64,000 bases of DNA, taken from the NCBI GenBank assembly GCA_934630905.1, contig CAKTXN010000001.1, positions 54,092 to 118,091 of the forward strand. Reading direction: 5' to 3'. Both the position numbers and the translations under genes were made by a program. Below are positions 35,113 through 43,673 of the stretch, piece after piece (position 1 is the first letter of the stretch; the number at the start of each line of letters is the position of its first letter). Source of the stretch: an uncultured Eggerthellaceae bacterium. GTDB lineage: Bacteria > Actinomycetota > Coriobacteriia > Coriobacteriales > Eggerthellaceae. Under the pieces are notes generated by a model. It was not told the DNA's origin, ran no database searches, and saw only the letters and a program-made list of their open reading frames with translations.

Positions 35113-35238
35113 ATCAACGAAAGGGTTTCCCCTTCCCCCTAGTCGTTGATCTGCATTGAGCAGTACAGCGCATAGCGCTGTGAACCCCTCCTTTCGGTCC
35201 GGCGAAGACTTCCCCTCTTCGCCGGATCCCCTTTTTTT
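35113..35238 (+). ncRNA. Candidate small RNA 2 (orphan promoter-terminator unit)
   Basis: A TATAAT at 35101-35106 is followed by CAGCGC/GCGCTG (35166-35180) and a terminator, CCGGCGAAGA/TCTTCGCCGG (35199-35225), with ATCCCC and seven T. Both neighbouring genes run on the opposite strand, so this rightward terminator serves no annotated gene. The same spacer holds a similar unit at 34684-34821. Confidence 0.4.
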
Positions 35239-35377
35239 CGGGGCGTTTTTCGCCCGCTGCCATTCCGAAGTCTGGCGCTATCTCCAAGCCCCCCTGAGAC
35301 CCTCCCTCTTCCAAAAAAAAAGAGCGCCCCATCTAGAGCGCCCCTCCTACTTCTCGATTATTTGCGCTAGCAGCTTG

Positions 35378-36202
35378 CTATTTGCCGCTTGCATCCTTCT
35401 TGCGCTGATACAGAATGTTGTTCGTTTCAAGCCAGCTTTCCGGCGTGCCGGTGTCAAAGCCATCTGCCGGGTCAATAACCAGCGCATACATTTCTTCTTC
35501 CTTCAAAACGGCATCCAACGCATCGGTCAGCTGAATCTCGCCGCCCGTGGTGGGTTTTGCCTGAGCCAGCAGCTCCATCACGCGCGCAGAAAGCAGATAG
35601 CGACCGAAAACCGCCAGATTGCTGGGAGCATCTTCCAGCTTGGGTTTTTCCACCAAGCGCTCAACCTTCCATTCGTCTTCGCCCACTTTTTCGCCCGCAA
35701 TAATGCCAAAACGGCTCACTTGATCATCGGGAACGGGAATCACGGCGATAACGCTAGCGCCGCAATGAGCTGCGGAGATTTCCTGCATGCGCGGCAGCAT
35801 GTTGTTGCCCGGCACAATCACATCGCCCAGCAACACGAAAAACGGCTCGTCGCCCGTTTTTTCCGCCGCACAATGCACGGCGTGGCCCAAACCAAGCGGC
35901 TCGTCCTGATACACGTAGCTCACGTTAAGATCGCCCGCATGCTCCACCGCATTAGCGTATGCATCTTTACCCACGCTGCGCAAGTGCTCCACCAAGGCGG
36001 GGTTGGGCGTGAAATGCTCTTCGATTGCCTTTTTCTCGCGGCTGTTGATGATGACAACTTCGTCAGCAGCGGAGGCAAGACCTTCCTCAACAACGTACTG
36101 GATGACCGGTCGATCGACCACAAGCAGCATTTCTTTAGGGACAGCTTTCGTGGCGGGAAGGAATCGAGTACCCAAACCAGCAGCGGGAATAAGCGCTTTC
36201 AT
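35378..36202 (-). CDS. galU: UTP-glucose-1-phosphate uridylyltransferase
   Basis: 274 residues. The nucleotide-binding signature is AGLGTRFLPATKAVPKEM; FFVLLGDVIVPG and RFGIIAGEKV...VEKP follow the GalU pattern. It makes UDP-glucose for surface polysaccharides. The start at ATG 36202 (MKALIPAAGLGTRF) has AAAGGA; an upstream extension has none. A run of nine T on the minus strand follows the gene (about 35315-35323) after a GC-rich stretch. Confidence 0.95.
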   Translation of the reverse strand: MKALIPAAGLGTRFLPATKAVPKEMLLVVDRPVIQYVVEEGLASAADEVVIINSREKKAIEEHFTPNPALVEHLRSVGKDAYANAVEHAGDLNVSYVYQDEPLGLGHAVHCAAEKTGDEPFFVLLGDVIVPGNNMLPRMQEISAAHCGASVIAVIPVPDDQVSRFGIIAGEKVGEDEWKVERLVEKPKLEDAPSNLAVFGRYLLSARVMELLAQAKPTTGGEIQLTDALDAVLKEEEMYALVIDPADGFDTGTPESWLETNNILYQRKKDASGK

Positions 36203-36342
36203 AAGAATCCTTTCGAAGCGACGCGCAATGCGCGAAACCATTTGTGCGAATCTTGTCGTTTCAGTATAACCTCTTTCAGATTTTGATTTGACAAATGCAC
36301 CAAGGAAAGGCAAAATAATCTGCGCACTAAATAAGTGCCCAT

Positions 36343-36418
36343 GGGGATGTAGCTCAGCTGGTAGAGCATTACGTTCGCAACGTAGGGGTCAGGGGTTCGA
36401 GTCCCCCCATCTCCACCA
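36343..36418 (+). tRNA. tRNA-Ala (anticodon CGC)
   Basis: A 76-nt cloverleaf with encoded CCA. The acceptor stem is GGGGATG/CATCTCC with the alanine-identity G3-U70 wobble. The D-loop region AGCTCAGCTGGTAGAGC, the anticodon loop TTCGCAA (CGC at 36376-36378) and the T arm GGGGTTCGAGTCCCC are all present. Confidence 0.97.
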
Positions 36419-36428
36419 TGAATGTCAG

Positions 36429-36456
36429 GCAGGTCCGGAAACGGGCCTGCTTTTTT
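36429..36456 (+). terminator. tRNA-Ala terminator
   Basis: GCAGGTCCG and CGGGCCTGC form a stem with a GAAA loop and six T, 10 bp after the tRNA. Confidence 0.9.
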
Positions 36457-36664
36457 GTTCCCGCGGGTCAGCAAGGGGGCTCGAACCCCGCGAGAGGAAT
36501 CGCCGTCAAGAAAACGTGCCGGTGGCACGTTTTTAGGCGATTCTAAGGAGCGCGCAAGCGCGACGTAGTCAGGTGCGAGCGCGACAAGAATCAAAAACCA
36601 GCAAACCACACATCAGATTGGCCGAAGGTCCATAAAAAACGCCTGGAAGCAATGCATTTCACGG

Positions 36665-36902
36665 CATGTTGTTGATTTTTAAAGTCGAAATTCGAAGTTG
36701 CGATAGTTTGGAAGTAGGTCAAGGCACAAAGGCGAACCTAGAGTTTCGATCAGATTCAATCAAGCATAATTCTGAACTGGTGTTTTTCTATAACGCATTT
36801 TCTGGAGCTAATAAAAACGCCAAAAAATACCCCAATTTCCACCTTCGACCTACTTCCAACCTGCTACAACTTCGAATTTGAAACCCATTTTTCAACAACA
36901 TG
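36665..36902. repeat. Palindromic element, copy 2 (238 bp)
   Basis: The outer ends CATGTTGTTGA (36665-36675) and TCAACAACATG (36892-36902) are perfect 11-bp inverted repeats. Inner 34-bp arms at 36687-36720 and 36847-36880 match at 28 of 34 positions (cores ATTCGAAGTTG and TTGGAAGTAGGTC). The interior is AT-rich and has no ORF. Its ends resemble those of the elements at 32911 and 49210, but its stem sequence is different. Confidence 0.72.
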
Positions 36903-36914
36903 AACAACGCACAC

Positions 36915-36952
36915 AAAAAATGGGCGTCCCGTGAATGGGACGCCCATTTTTT
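36915..36952 (-). terminator. Terminator of veg
   Basis: AAAAAATGGGCGTCCC and GGGACGCCCATTTTTT form a perfect 16-bp stem with a 6-nt loop, active in either direction; it is 22 bp past the veg stop. Confidence 0.92.
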
Positions 36953-36974
36953 CTTGCAGAAGAGTATCGAAACG

Positions 36975-37328
36975 TTAGAAAATAACGGTTTCTTCTTCTT
37001 TGTCCAGGTCATCGTCGATAAGGGAGTCTTCGCCGTAGTCTTCTTCATCTTCTACGACAAACGTTCCGAAAATCGGCTGTCCATTCTGCGAAAGTTTCAC
37101 CATACCGGTCAAAATATCGGCAAACTGGAACGATTTGCGCGCAGTGCGACCACGCTTACGATCGATTTCCATAATGAACAAACGCGGATGCACTTGAGTG
37201 AGCGTACCCTCACCCTCAACGATTTTCGAACGACCCATATTCTCGCGAACACCCAGACGTTGACCCACCAGAGCATTCAACGTATCATGGATGGAGTCAA
37301 TAATCAGTGCTTGCTTTTGCAGATCCAT
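36975..37328 (-). CDS. veg: Veg family protein
   Basis: 117 residues. The core SIHDTLNALVGQRLGVRENMGRSK and HPRLFIMEIDRKRG...SFQFADILTGMVKL matches the Veg/DUF1021 family, an SH3-like small protein that stimulates biofilm-gene expression in Bacillus. The last 25 residues are strongly acidic (DEEDYGEDSLIDDDLDKEEE), longer than in Bacillus. AAGGA is correctly spaced. It sits after rsmA, the usual neighbour. Confidence 0.88.
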   Translation of the reverse strand: MDLQKQALIIDSIHDTLNALVGQRLGVRENMGRSKIVEGEGTLTQVHPRLFIMEIDRKRGRTARKSFQFADILTGMVKLSQNGQPIFGTFVVEDEEDYGEDSLIDDDLDKEEETVIF

Positions 37329-37539
37329 TCTCTATATCCTTGTGAAAAAACGTACAACAATGCAAATAAATAGTTTATCACGTTTGTCAAGTGGTTGGAA
37401 GCAACTATTTTCTTAATGCACGTTTGCAACACATCTAGAGCTACGAAGAGCCTCTGCGACACGTGCATACCTAACAGCACGAAAGAAACCCTTGCGAAAG
37501 AGCGGGACGCAGACGCAGAAACGCGATGCCGATTGCAAC

Positions 37540-38520
37540 TTAACAGCACGAAAGATACGCACGCGCCAGCGCAATAAACTCCGCCTGGGTCAGCGTTTCC
37601 CCTCGTCGGCGTGCATCAATGTCCGCTCGCTCGAACAACGCAGGAAGCTGCGCGGCAACACGTTTGCCCTGTTCACCCTTGCCCGAGAAGAACGTCTTAC
37701 AGGAATTCGAGAGCGTCTTTCGACGCGTGGCGAAGGCGGCATCGGCCATAAGACACGCCGCGCGCACTTCTTCTGCTGTTAAGGGATTTCCCTGGTCATC
37801 GCAGCAATTACGACGGTCTAAGCGAATCACCGCCGAATCAACGCGCGGCGGCGGAAAGAAATTACCCGGGCCTACCGGAAAACGCCCCGCAGGCTGCGCG
37901 TACAGCGAAAGCTTCACCGTGAACGCGCCATAATCTTTCACGCCCGGCTGCGCCATCATGCGATCGGCCACTTCGCGCTGCACCATGACCGTCATGCTCT
38001 CCAGCGCATCGAAGCGCTGGAAGTAATCCAACACCACCGTTGCCGCCACAGCGTACGGAAGATTTGCCACCAGTTTGTTGGGAAAGCTGCGCGCGGAAAA
38101 CGCCTGTTCCACCTGGGTGCTATTCGCATCATCTTCACCCGTATCCGCGCCCGCATAAACGCGCGCGAACGCACTTTCGACATCGACTGTCGAAACATTG
38201 AGCGCATCGTTTTCGATAAGTGCGAATCGATTAGCCCAAGGAGCCGTTGTTTCAGCCAGAACCGCGGGCAAATCGGGGTCAAACTCAATGGAAATCACCG
38301 AGCGCACGTTTTGCAGTAGAGCAACGGTAAGCGTGCCAATACCGGGGCCGATCTCAAGAACGTCATCGGTTCCATCCAGTGCGGCAAGGTCCACGATTTT
38401 CTTCAGAATATCATCGTTAATCAGGAAGTTTTGACCTAGAGCATGCTTTGTTGCCAAACCGTGGCGCTCTAAAACCTTGCGTGTTTCACCCACGCTTGCG
38501 TACTTTGAAAGCTTTGCCAT
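37540..38520 (-). CDS. rsmA: 16S rRNA (A1518/A1519-N6)-dimethyltransferase
   Basis: 326 residues. ALGQNFLINDDILKKIVD, the SAM loop VLEIGPGIGTLTVALL and the catalytic NLPYAVA identify RsmA/KsgA, which dimethylates two adenines in helix 45 of 16S rRNA. A slightly long insertion (about residues 110-135, Asp/Glu/Ser-rich) precedes NLPY. It starts right after the iron-sulfur flavoprotein gene (2-bp gap) in the metG-tatD-rsmA-veg order. Confidence 0.95.
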   Translation of the reverse strand: MAKLSKYASVGETRKVLERHGLATKHALGQNFLINDDILKKIVDLAALDGTDDVLEIGPGIGTLTVALLQNVRSVISIEFDPDLPAVLAETTAPWANRFALIENDALNVSTVDVESAFARVYAGADTGEDDANSTQVEQAFSARSFPNKLVANLPYAVAATVVLDYFQRFDALESMTVMVQREVADRMMAQPGVKDYGAFTVKLSLYAQPAGRFPVGPGNFFPPPRVDSAVIRLDRRNCCDDQGNPLTAEEVRAACLMADAAFATRRKTLSNSCKTFFSGKGEQGKRVAAQLPALFERADIDARRRGETLTQAEFIALARAYLSCC

Positions 38521-38522
38521 GA

Positions 38523-39458
38523 TCAGCGATTTCCTGACTTTTTAGATGCTTGAGATGCCTTGGAGGAACCCTGCAGCTTTTTACCTTGCTGCGGCTTTTT
38601 CGCTCCCGAAGGTTTCGAGGCGCCCGCGCCGCGCGAATCTCCTTGCTGCGGCCTTCTGCCCCCTTGCTGCTTTGACGAACCCGCGCGCCTTGATGCGCCT
38701 GCGCCTTTCGGTGCACCCTTCGGCGCGCCTTGCACGTTCAAAGTGACACCTGGATTCTTCGACTTGCCCGCAGCTTTCGGGGCGCCTGCCTGCGCTTTTG
38801 CCGCGGCGGAAGTTTTCACAGCCATCTGCGCCTTCGCATCATCGGACGCAGCCAAAGCCGGGGATTCCGCAAGCTCACCAGCGCCAAAAACCCGACCAGA
38901 AACCTGCGCAGACGATTCGGGCCACGCGACCTCTATCACCTGGGCGTCATCCAAAATCTCGCCCTTCGCGCTGATCTTTTCCACCCAGTTCAGCACGCGC
39001 TCAAGCTTGAACCCCGCAGTAAACGCCGCCGATTTCACCGTTACCACCAGCGGCTCGAACCCAAATGGATCGTGGCCCTCGCCAATGACGTGCAGCGTTG
39101 CCGGGCGTAACTCCCCGCGACGAGCGTCCGTCCAGAAATACGGCTGCAAGCGGTCAAGAAACGCCTTCAACGTGGCCGGCGCGCTTGCGAAATAGACCGG
39201 GGAAACAATCGTCAGTTCATCGGCATCATCAAGCACTTCGCGAATATCCACCATATCGTCTTCCAAATGGCATGCATGACCTTCGCTTTTCATGCAAAAG
39301 TTGCAGCCTTCGCAAGGCAGCACCGTCAAGCTTGACAGCGGAATGAGCGAAATTTGATCATCGGGGCATTCCTCAATGCACGCCTCGAAGAGCTCTTCGG
39401 CCAATGCGGCGCTGCGCCCATTCGTGCGCGGAGACCCGACCACAATCACTCTGTTCAT
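38523..39458 (-). CDS. Iron-sulfur flavoprotein/FMN reductase with long basic tail
   Basis: 311 residues. Residues 1-180 are a flavodoxin-like NADPH-dependent FMN reductase domain (VIVVGSPRTNGRSAALAEEL for FMN phosphate). The compact cysteine motif C49-X2-C52-X2-C55-X7-C63 is that of iron-sulfur flavoproteins, which bind a [4Fe-4S] cluster. Residues about 205-311 are low-complexity Lys/Ala/Gly/Ser/Gln with repeated GAPKGA and QQG units, probably disordered and nucleic-acid-like in charge. ATG 39458 is preferred over an earlier ATG on domain grounds. It is placed directly before rsmA. Confidence 0.82.
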   Translation of the reverse strand: MNRVIVVGSPRTNGRSAALAEELFEACIEECPDDQISLIPLSSLTVLPCEGCNFCMKSEGHACHLEDDMVDIREVLDDADELTIVSPVYFASAPATLKAFLDRLQPYFWTDARRGELRPATLHVIGEGHDPFGFEPLVVTVKSAAFTAGFKLERVLNWVEKISAKGEILDDAQVIEVAWPESSAQVSGRVFGAGELAESPALAASDDAKAQMAVKTSAAAKAQAGAPKAAGKSKNPGVTLNVQGAPKGAPKGAGASRRAGSSKQQGGRRPQQGDSRGAGASKPSGAKKPQQGKKLQGSSKASQASKKSGNR

Positions 39459-39692
39459 TTTCGTTTCCGCCCTTCTTCGTTTACGCGCATCCCCCGTGTG
39501 CGCCCCGCTAAGCACCTACAGCGTTATCGCTGCCATTATACCCGAATGACCTGCCCTTTTACCGCATCAAAAGCACAACCGAGCCCGACTGAACAGGCTC
39601 GAACCCGCCCATCATCTTACCCGGCCGAAGCCGCTCGAACCCGCCTGGGCCTTCCCCAGCCACGCATTTTCATCCGCGCCTTTCGAGCCGCA

Positions 39693-40631
39693 CTACGCCT
39701 CTTGCGCAAAACCGTAAAAACGCAGCGCGTTGTCATGAAGCGCGCGGAAGAAATCGACACGCTCCTGCGACGTTGCGCACCCGCGCTCACGCGCCAGCGC
39801 ATCTGCCGTGAAAGTCACATGATCCGCCCAACACGTAATGCCGCGCATGGGTTCGGGCGTCATGTACGGCGCATCGGTTTCCGTAAGAAGCCTGTTCAAC
39901 GGCACGTTTTTCGCCGCTTCACGCGTAAAATCGCTCTTCTTGAACGTTACCGGGCCGCCCAAGCCCACGTAGCAATCGTGCTCAAGCCACGGCGCAAGGT
40001 CTTCCGGCCCCAGGTTGAAGCAATGCAGCAATGTGCCCGCCGAAGGAAACCCTTCTTCAAACAGCACGCGCAACGCCACATCGTGCGCCTCGCGAATGTG
40101 CAGCACAACAGGAAACCCCAGCTCATGCGCTAGGCGGAGCTGCCTGCGAAACACTTCTTCCTGCACGTCGCGCGGCGACAAATCGTAATGGAAATCCAAC
40201 CCAATCTCGCCAATCGCACGCACTTGCGGGTCTTCAAGCGCTTGACGAAGCCGCTGCTCGGCGGCGGCATCGAAATCCTTCGCGTTATGCGGGTGACATC
40301 CCACGGCAAAGCACACTTGGGGCAGCGGTCGCGTGCATCCCGACGCAATTTCATCCCGCACGCGTGCGGCATCCCGCAACCAGGCACGCACGTTTTCCCT
40401 GGTACAGGGGTCGTCTTCCACAACATCGATCATGTTGCACACGAAATCGACCCCGTTTACCGCGCAACGCGCAAACGCGAGCGCAGGATCGGGCAGCAAA
40501 TGGGTGTGACAATGCGTATCAGCAATAGCGCCTTCCATCAACGGCGCATCTACCAGGCGATACACGCCATGCTTGCGTCGCTGACGGAACAGCGCATCGT
40601 AAAAAATCTCTTCTTCAGTATCAAAAGGCAT
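39693..40631 (-). CDS. tatD: TatD family metal-dependent deoxyribonuclease
   Basis: 312 residues, with metal ligands in ADTHCHTHL, EIGLDFHYD, VLHIREAHD and LTETDAPYM. TatD enzymes are 3'-5' exonucleases acting in DNA repair and turnover. The first 34 residues (MPFDTEEEIFYDALFRQRRKH...) extend beyond the usual start; an internal ATG at ...DAPLMEGAIADTHCH is the alternative. It follows metG by 64 bp, the common order. Confidence 0.92.
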   Translation of the reverse strand: MPFDTEEEIFYDALFRQRRKHGVYRLVDAPLMEGAIADTHCHTHLLPDPALAFARCAVNGVDFVCNMIDVVEDDPCTRENVRAWLRDAARVRDEIASGCTRPLPQVCFAVGCHPHNAKDFDAAAEQRLRQALEDPQVRAIGEIGLDFHYDLSPRDVQEEVFRRQLRLAHELGFPVVLHIREAHDVALRVLFEEGFPSAGTLLHCFNLGPEDLAPWLEHDCYVGLGGPVTFKKSDFTREAAKNVPLNRLLTETDAPYMTPEPMRGITCWADHVTFTADALARERGCATSQERVDFFRALHDNALRFYGFAQEA

Positions 40632-40695
40632 AGCAGCAGCTTCTCACAACGTATCGCACATCCACGCGCTCATACGCGCACCATCGCACGCGAAA

Positions 40696-42288
40696 CTACA
40701 TGTTCAGCTCGATGGCGGCCTCGTCCAGACGCGGGAACAGCGCCTCGCCCTTCTCCACCGGGTTGCCTGCGGTCAGCTGGCCCCACGCGCTTGCCGCCTG
40801 GATGTCCGTGATGGCGGTGATGTCGCCCAGACCCAGGCGCTTGTACACCTCGGCGGACGTGTTCGGCATGAACGGCGCCATGAACAGAGCGATAATGCGA
40901 ATGGCTTCCAGCAAGTTGTACATAACGGCAGCAAGCTCGTCGCGCTTTTCCGGATCTTTTGCCATACGGAACGGCTCAGTTTCGTCGATATAGAGGTTCG
41001 CACGGTGCGCAAGCTCCTGAACTGCAGAAACAGCACCCGTGAAATCAACTTGCGTCATGCATTCGTCGAATTTGGCGTACAGCTCATCGGCGATTGCGCG
41101 CAGCGGATTCTCCTGCACCAGCGCAGCAGCGCTTTCGGGAACGGTCGGCACCACGCCGTCGAAGTACTTCGAGTTCATACCGGGAACGCGGCTGCACAAG
41201 TTGCCCCACGTGTTCGCCAGGTCGGCGTTGTACACCTGCGTCATGCGCTCAATGGAAATGCCGCCGTCGGCGCCAAAACGCACGTCGGACAAGAAGTAGT
41301 AGCGATACGCATCCACGCCGTAAATTGCCACCAGATCAGCGGGTTTAATGCCGTTGCCCTTGGACTTCGACATCTTTTCGCCACCCACCATCAAAAAGCC
41401 ATGGCCAAACACCGTATGCGTAATGGGCATGCCAGCCGCCATGAGCATAGCCGGCCAAATAACGCAGTGAAAACGCGTGATGTCCTTGCCCACAAAGTGG
41501 TACTGCATGGGCCAGCGCGCCTCGAATTCGCCCGGGCGCGTGTCGTCTTGGCCGTAACCGATGCCCGTCAAGTACGCCAGCAGCGCATCGGCCCACACAT
41601 AAGCAACATGCCCCTGGTCAAACGGCAGCGGAACGCCCCAATCGAACGTGGAGCGGCTGATCGACAGATCCTTCAGACCGCTTTTCACAAAGCTCACAAT
41701 CTCGTTTTTGCGCGTCACAGGACGAATGAAATCAGGGTTTTCCTCATAGAACTTCAGCAGCGGCTCAGCAAACTCGCTCAACTTGAAGAACCAGTTCTCT
41801 TCGCCACCAGCTTTCTGAACAGGGCGTTTGCAGTCGGGGCACACGAATTCGCCATCGTCGTTTTTCTCCAGGTCGCTCTCGGCGTAATACGTTTCCTCGT
41901 GAACGCAATACCAGCCTTCGTAGGAGCCCTTGTACAGGTAGCCCTTCTCGTACAGATCGTTCCAAAACTTCTTCACCGATTCAGCATGACGCGGCTCGGT
42001 GGTGCGCACGAAGTCGGTGTACGTGATGTCAAGCATCTTCCACGCGTCACGGAAGGCGGGCTCCATGGAGTCGCACCATTCCTGCGGGGTCATGCCCTTG
42101 CTGGCGGCGGTATCGGCGACCTTCTGGCCGTGCTCGTCCATGCCGGTAACAAAAGCAACGTCGTAGCCGTTCATGCGCTGGTAGCGCGCCACGGCATCGG
42201 CGGCAATGGTGGTGTAAGCAGTGCCCAGATGAGGCGCAGCATTCACGTAATAGATAGGCGTCGTAAACGAATAGGTTCCCTTGGACAT
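40696..42288 (-). CDS. metG: Methionyl-tRNA synthetase
   Basis: 530 residues. The HIGH-type motif is in YYVNAAPHLGTAY, the KMSKS loop is GGEKMSKSKGN, and one CPDC pair remains in the connective domain. No C-terminal tRNA-binding (EMAP-like) domain is present, as in the short type. AGGAGGG precedes ATG 42288; the frame is open about 700 bp further upstream, but that overlaps the divergent deacetylase gene and is spurious. Confidence 0.96.
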   Translation of the reverse strand: MSKGTYSFTTPIYYVNAAPHLGTAYTTIAADAVARYQRMNGYDVAFVTGMDEHGQKVADTAASKGMTPQEWCDSMEPAFRDAWKMLDITYTDFVRTTEPRHAESVKKFWNDLYEKGYLYKGSYEGWYCVHEETYYAESDLEKNDDGEFVCPDCKRPVQKAGGEENWFFKLSEFAEPLLKFYEENPDFIRPVTRKNEIVSFVKSGLKDLSISRSTFDWGVPLPFDQGHVAYVWADALLAYLTGIGYGQDDTRPGEFEARWPMQYHFVGKDITRFHCVIWPAMLMAAGMPITHTVFGHGFLMVGGEKMSKSKGNGIKPADLVAIYGVDAYRYYFLSDVRFGADGGISIERMTQVYNADLANTWGNLCSRVPGMNSKYFDGVVPTVPESAAALVQENPLRAIADELYAKFDECMTQVDFTGAVSAVQELAHRANLYIDETEPFRMAKDPEKRDELAAVMYNLLEAIRIIALFMAPFMPNTSAEVYKRLGLGDITAITDIQAASAWGQLTAGNPVEKGEALFPRLDEAAIELNM

Positions 42289-42640
42289 ATGAGCCCTCCT
42301 TTGGGGAATGATATTGGGGTACACGGTTCTTTGCGTTTTTCTGTAACTAGATAGTATATACCGAATCGCGCCGATTGCCCCGCGCAACGTTGCATTTTCC
42401 CTGCCATGAGGGCACGAGAAAAGGTGGCGAAGGGGCCGAAGGTGCTGGCAATGGCGCTGGCGATGACACGCAGGGGAACGAAGATGCCGGAGAAGACGAG
42501 CACGGGGGTTCGCAACGACCGACCCGAGCCACCCGCAGCACAATGCCGCGGTACAACGGCGCAACAACACGGGAAGAAAACGAAAACCGCCTGCTTTTGT
42601 GTAAATGCGGTAGAATGGCGGGGTGGTACAAAAGGAAGCG
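42289..42640. other. Divergent metG/deacetylase promoter region
   Basis: No gene is supported. On the minus strand TATACT (near 42352-42357) is a candidate metG -10 box. No riboswitch or T-box feature was recognised. Confidence 0.3.
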
Positions 42641-43543
42641 ATGGCCATGACAACACCCCGAAGACGCACGCCGCAGAAAAAATCACTCTCTTCAAAAACT
42701 TTTGCAGCCCTTATCGCGCTGCTGCTTTTAGTGCTTATTGGCGTAGGGGCTTGCTCGCTTTTCGGTGGCGATTCCGACACCAGCGCTTCAGACACTTCAG
42801 CATCTGCAGGCGCAACTTCAGTAAACGCGCCCGAAAAACAAGAACCCAAGAAAACGGAGGCCGGAAACCTTGCAATCGCGCACGAACGCAGCGCCGAGGA
42901 GCGCCGCGCCACCAGCACCAGCACAAACGATGTCAAACCTGGCCCAAAAACCGTGTATCTCACATTCGACGACGGCCCTTCGACCAACACACACCGCATT
43001 TTGGAAATCTTGGATTCCTACGGCGTGAAAGCAACCTGGTTCGTGAAAGGCAACCAGCCCCAGCTGGAATACGTAAAAGACATTTGGGACGCTGGAAACC
43101 AGGTGGCCATCCACACGTACACGCACGATTACAAGCAAGTGTACGCCAGCGCCGATGCCTACTGGAGCGATTTGCACGAAGCAGGCGCCGCAATCGAAAG
43201 CTATCTGGGCTTTGAGCCTACGCTTGTGCGCTTCCCCGGCGGCAGTCACAACAGCTTCAACGGCGCAATTGTCAACGATATCACCGACCGCATGGCACGC
43301 GAGAATTACCACTACTTTGACTGGAACGTCTCAAGCGGCGATGGTGGCGATCACGATGCGCAATTTATTGCTGATTATGCCCTTGACCAGGCCGAAGGAT
43401 GTCATTCTTGCTGCGTTTTGATGCATGATTCCGCCGCAAAAGACACCACGGTAGAGGCATTGCCTACCATTATCGAGTGGTTTATTGACAACGATTTTGA
43501 GTTCGACGTGCTGCTGGCGGATTCATACGGATACCACTTCTAA
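42641..43543 (+). CDS. Membrane- or lipid-anchored polysaccharide deacetylase
   Basis: 300 residues. A hydrophobic anchor (about 20-38) ends VGAC, so it may be a lipoprotein. A Ser/Thr/Glu linker (40-100) leads to a NodB-homology domain: TFDDGPS (D110, D111), HTYTH (H158, H162), RFPGG and a C-terminal LMHD motif. It would deacetylate peptidoglycan N-acetylglucosamine or muramic residues or another surface glycan. AAGGA is shared by two close ATGs (42641 and 42647). Confidence 0.87.
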   Translation: MAMTTPRRRTPQKKSLSSKTFAALIALLLLVLIGVGACSLFGGDSDTSASDTSASAGATSVNAPEKQEPKKTEAGNLAIAHERSAEERRATSTSTNDVKPGPKTVYLTFDDGPSTNTHRILEILDSYGVKATWFVKGNQPQLEYVKDIWDAGNQVAIHTYTHDYKQVYASADAYWSDLHEAGAAIESYLGFEPTLVRFPGGSHNSFNGAIVNDITDRMARENYHYFDWNVSSGDGGDHDAQFIADYALDQAEGCHSCCVLMHDSAAKDTTVEALPTIIEWFIDNDFEFDVLLADSYGYHF

Positions 43544-43673
43544 ACGGAGACAGCGGGAGTGCGTCCACGAAGGGTCACACGCCAAAGCGTGCGGTCCTTG
43601 CAAAACGCAGGCGCAGCACGCGGAGTTCACGAGCGCACCCTCAATCAACCAGGCCCGCGAAACGCAGCAAAAC

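Noticed and set aside
34900..35142. 80-residue + strand ORF in the galU spacer
   Set aside because: No ribosome binding site and no protein-like composition; it runs through the candidate promoter of the second small RNA.
42290..42999. Long N-terminal extension of metG
   Set aside because: It overlaps the divergent deacetylase gene; AGGAGGG and the family N-terminus fix the start at 42288.
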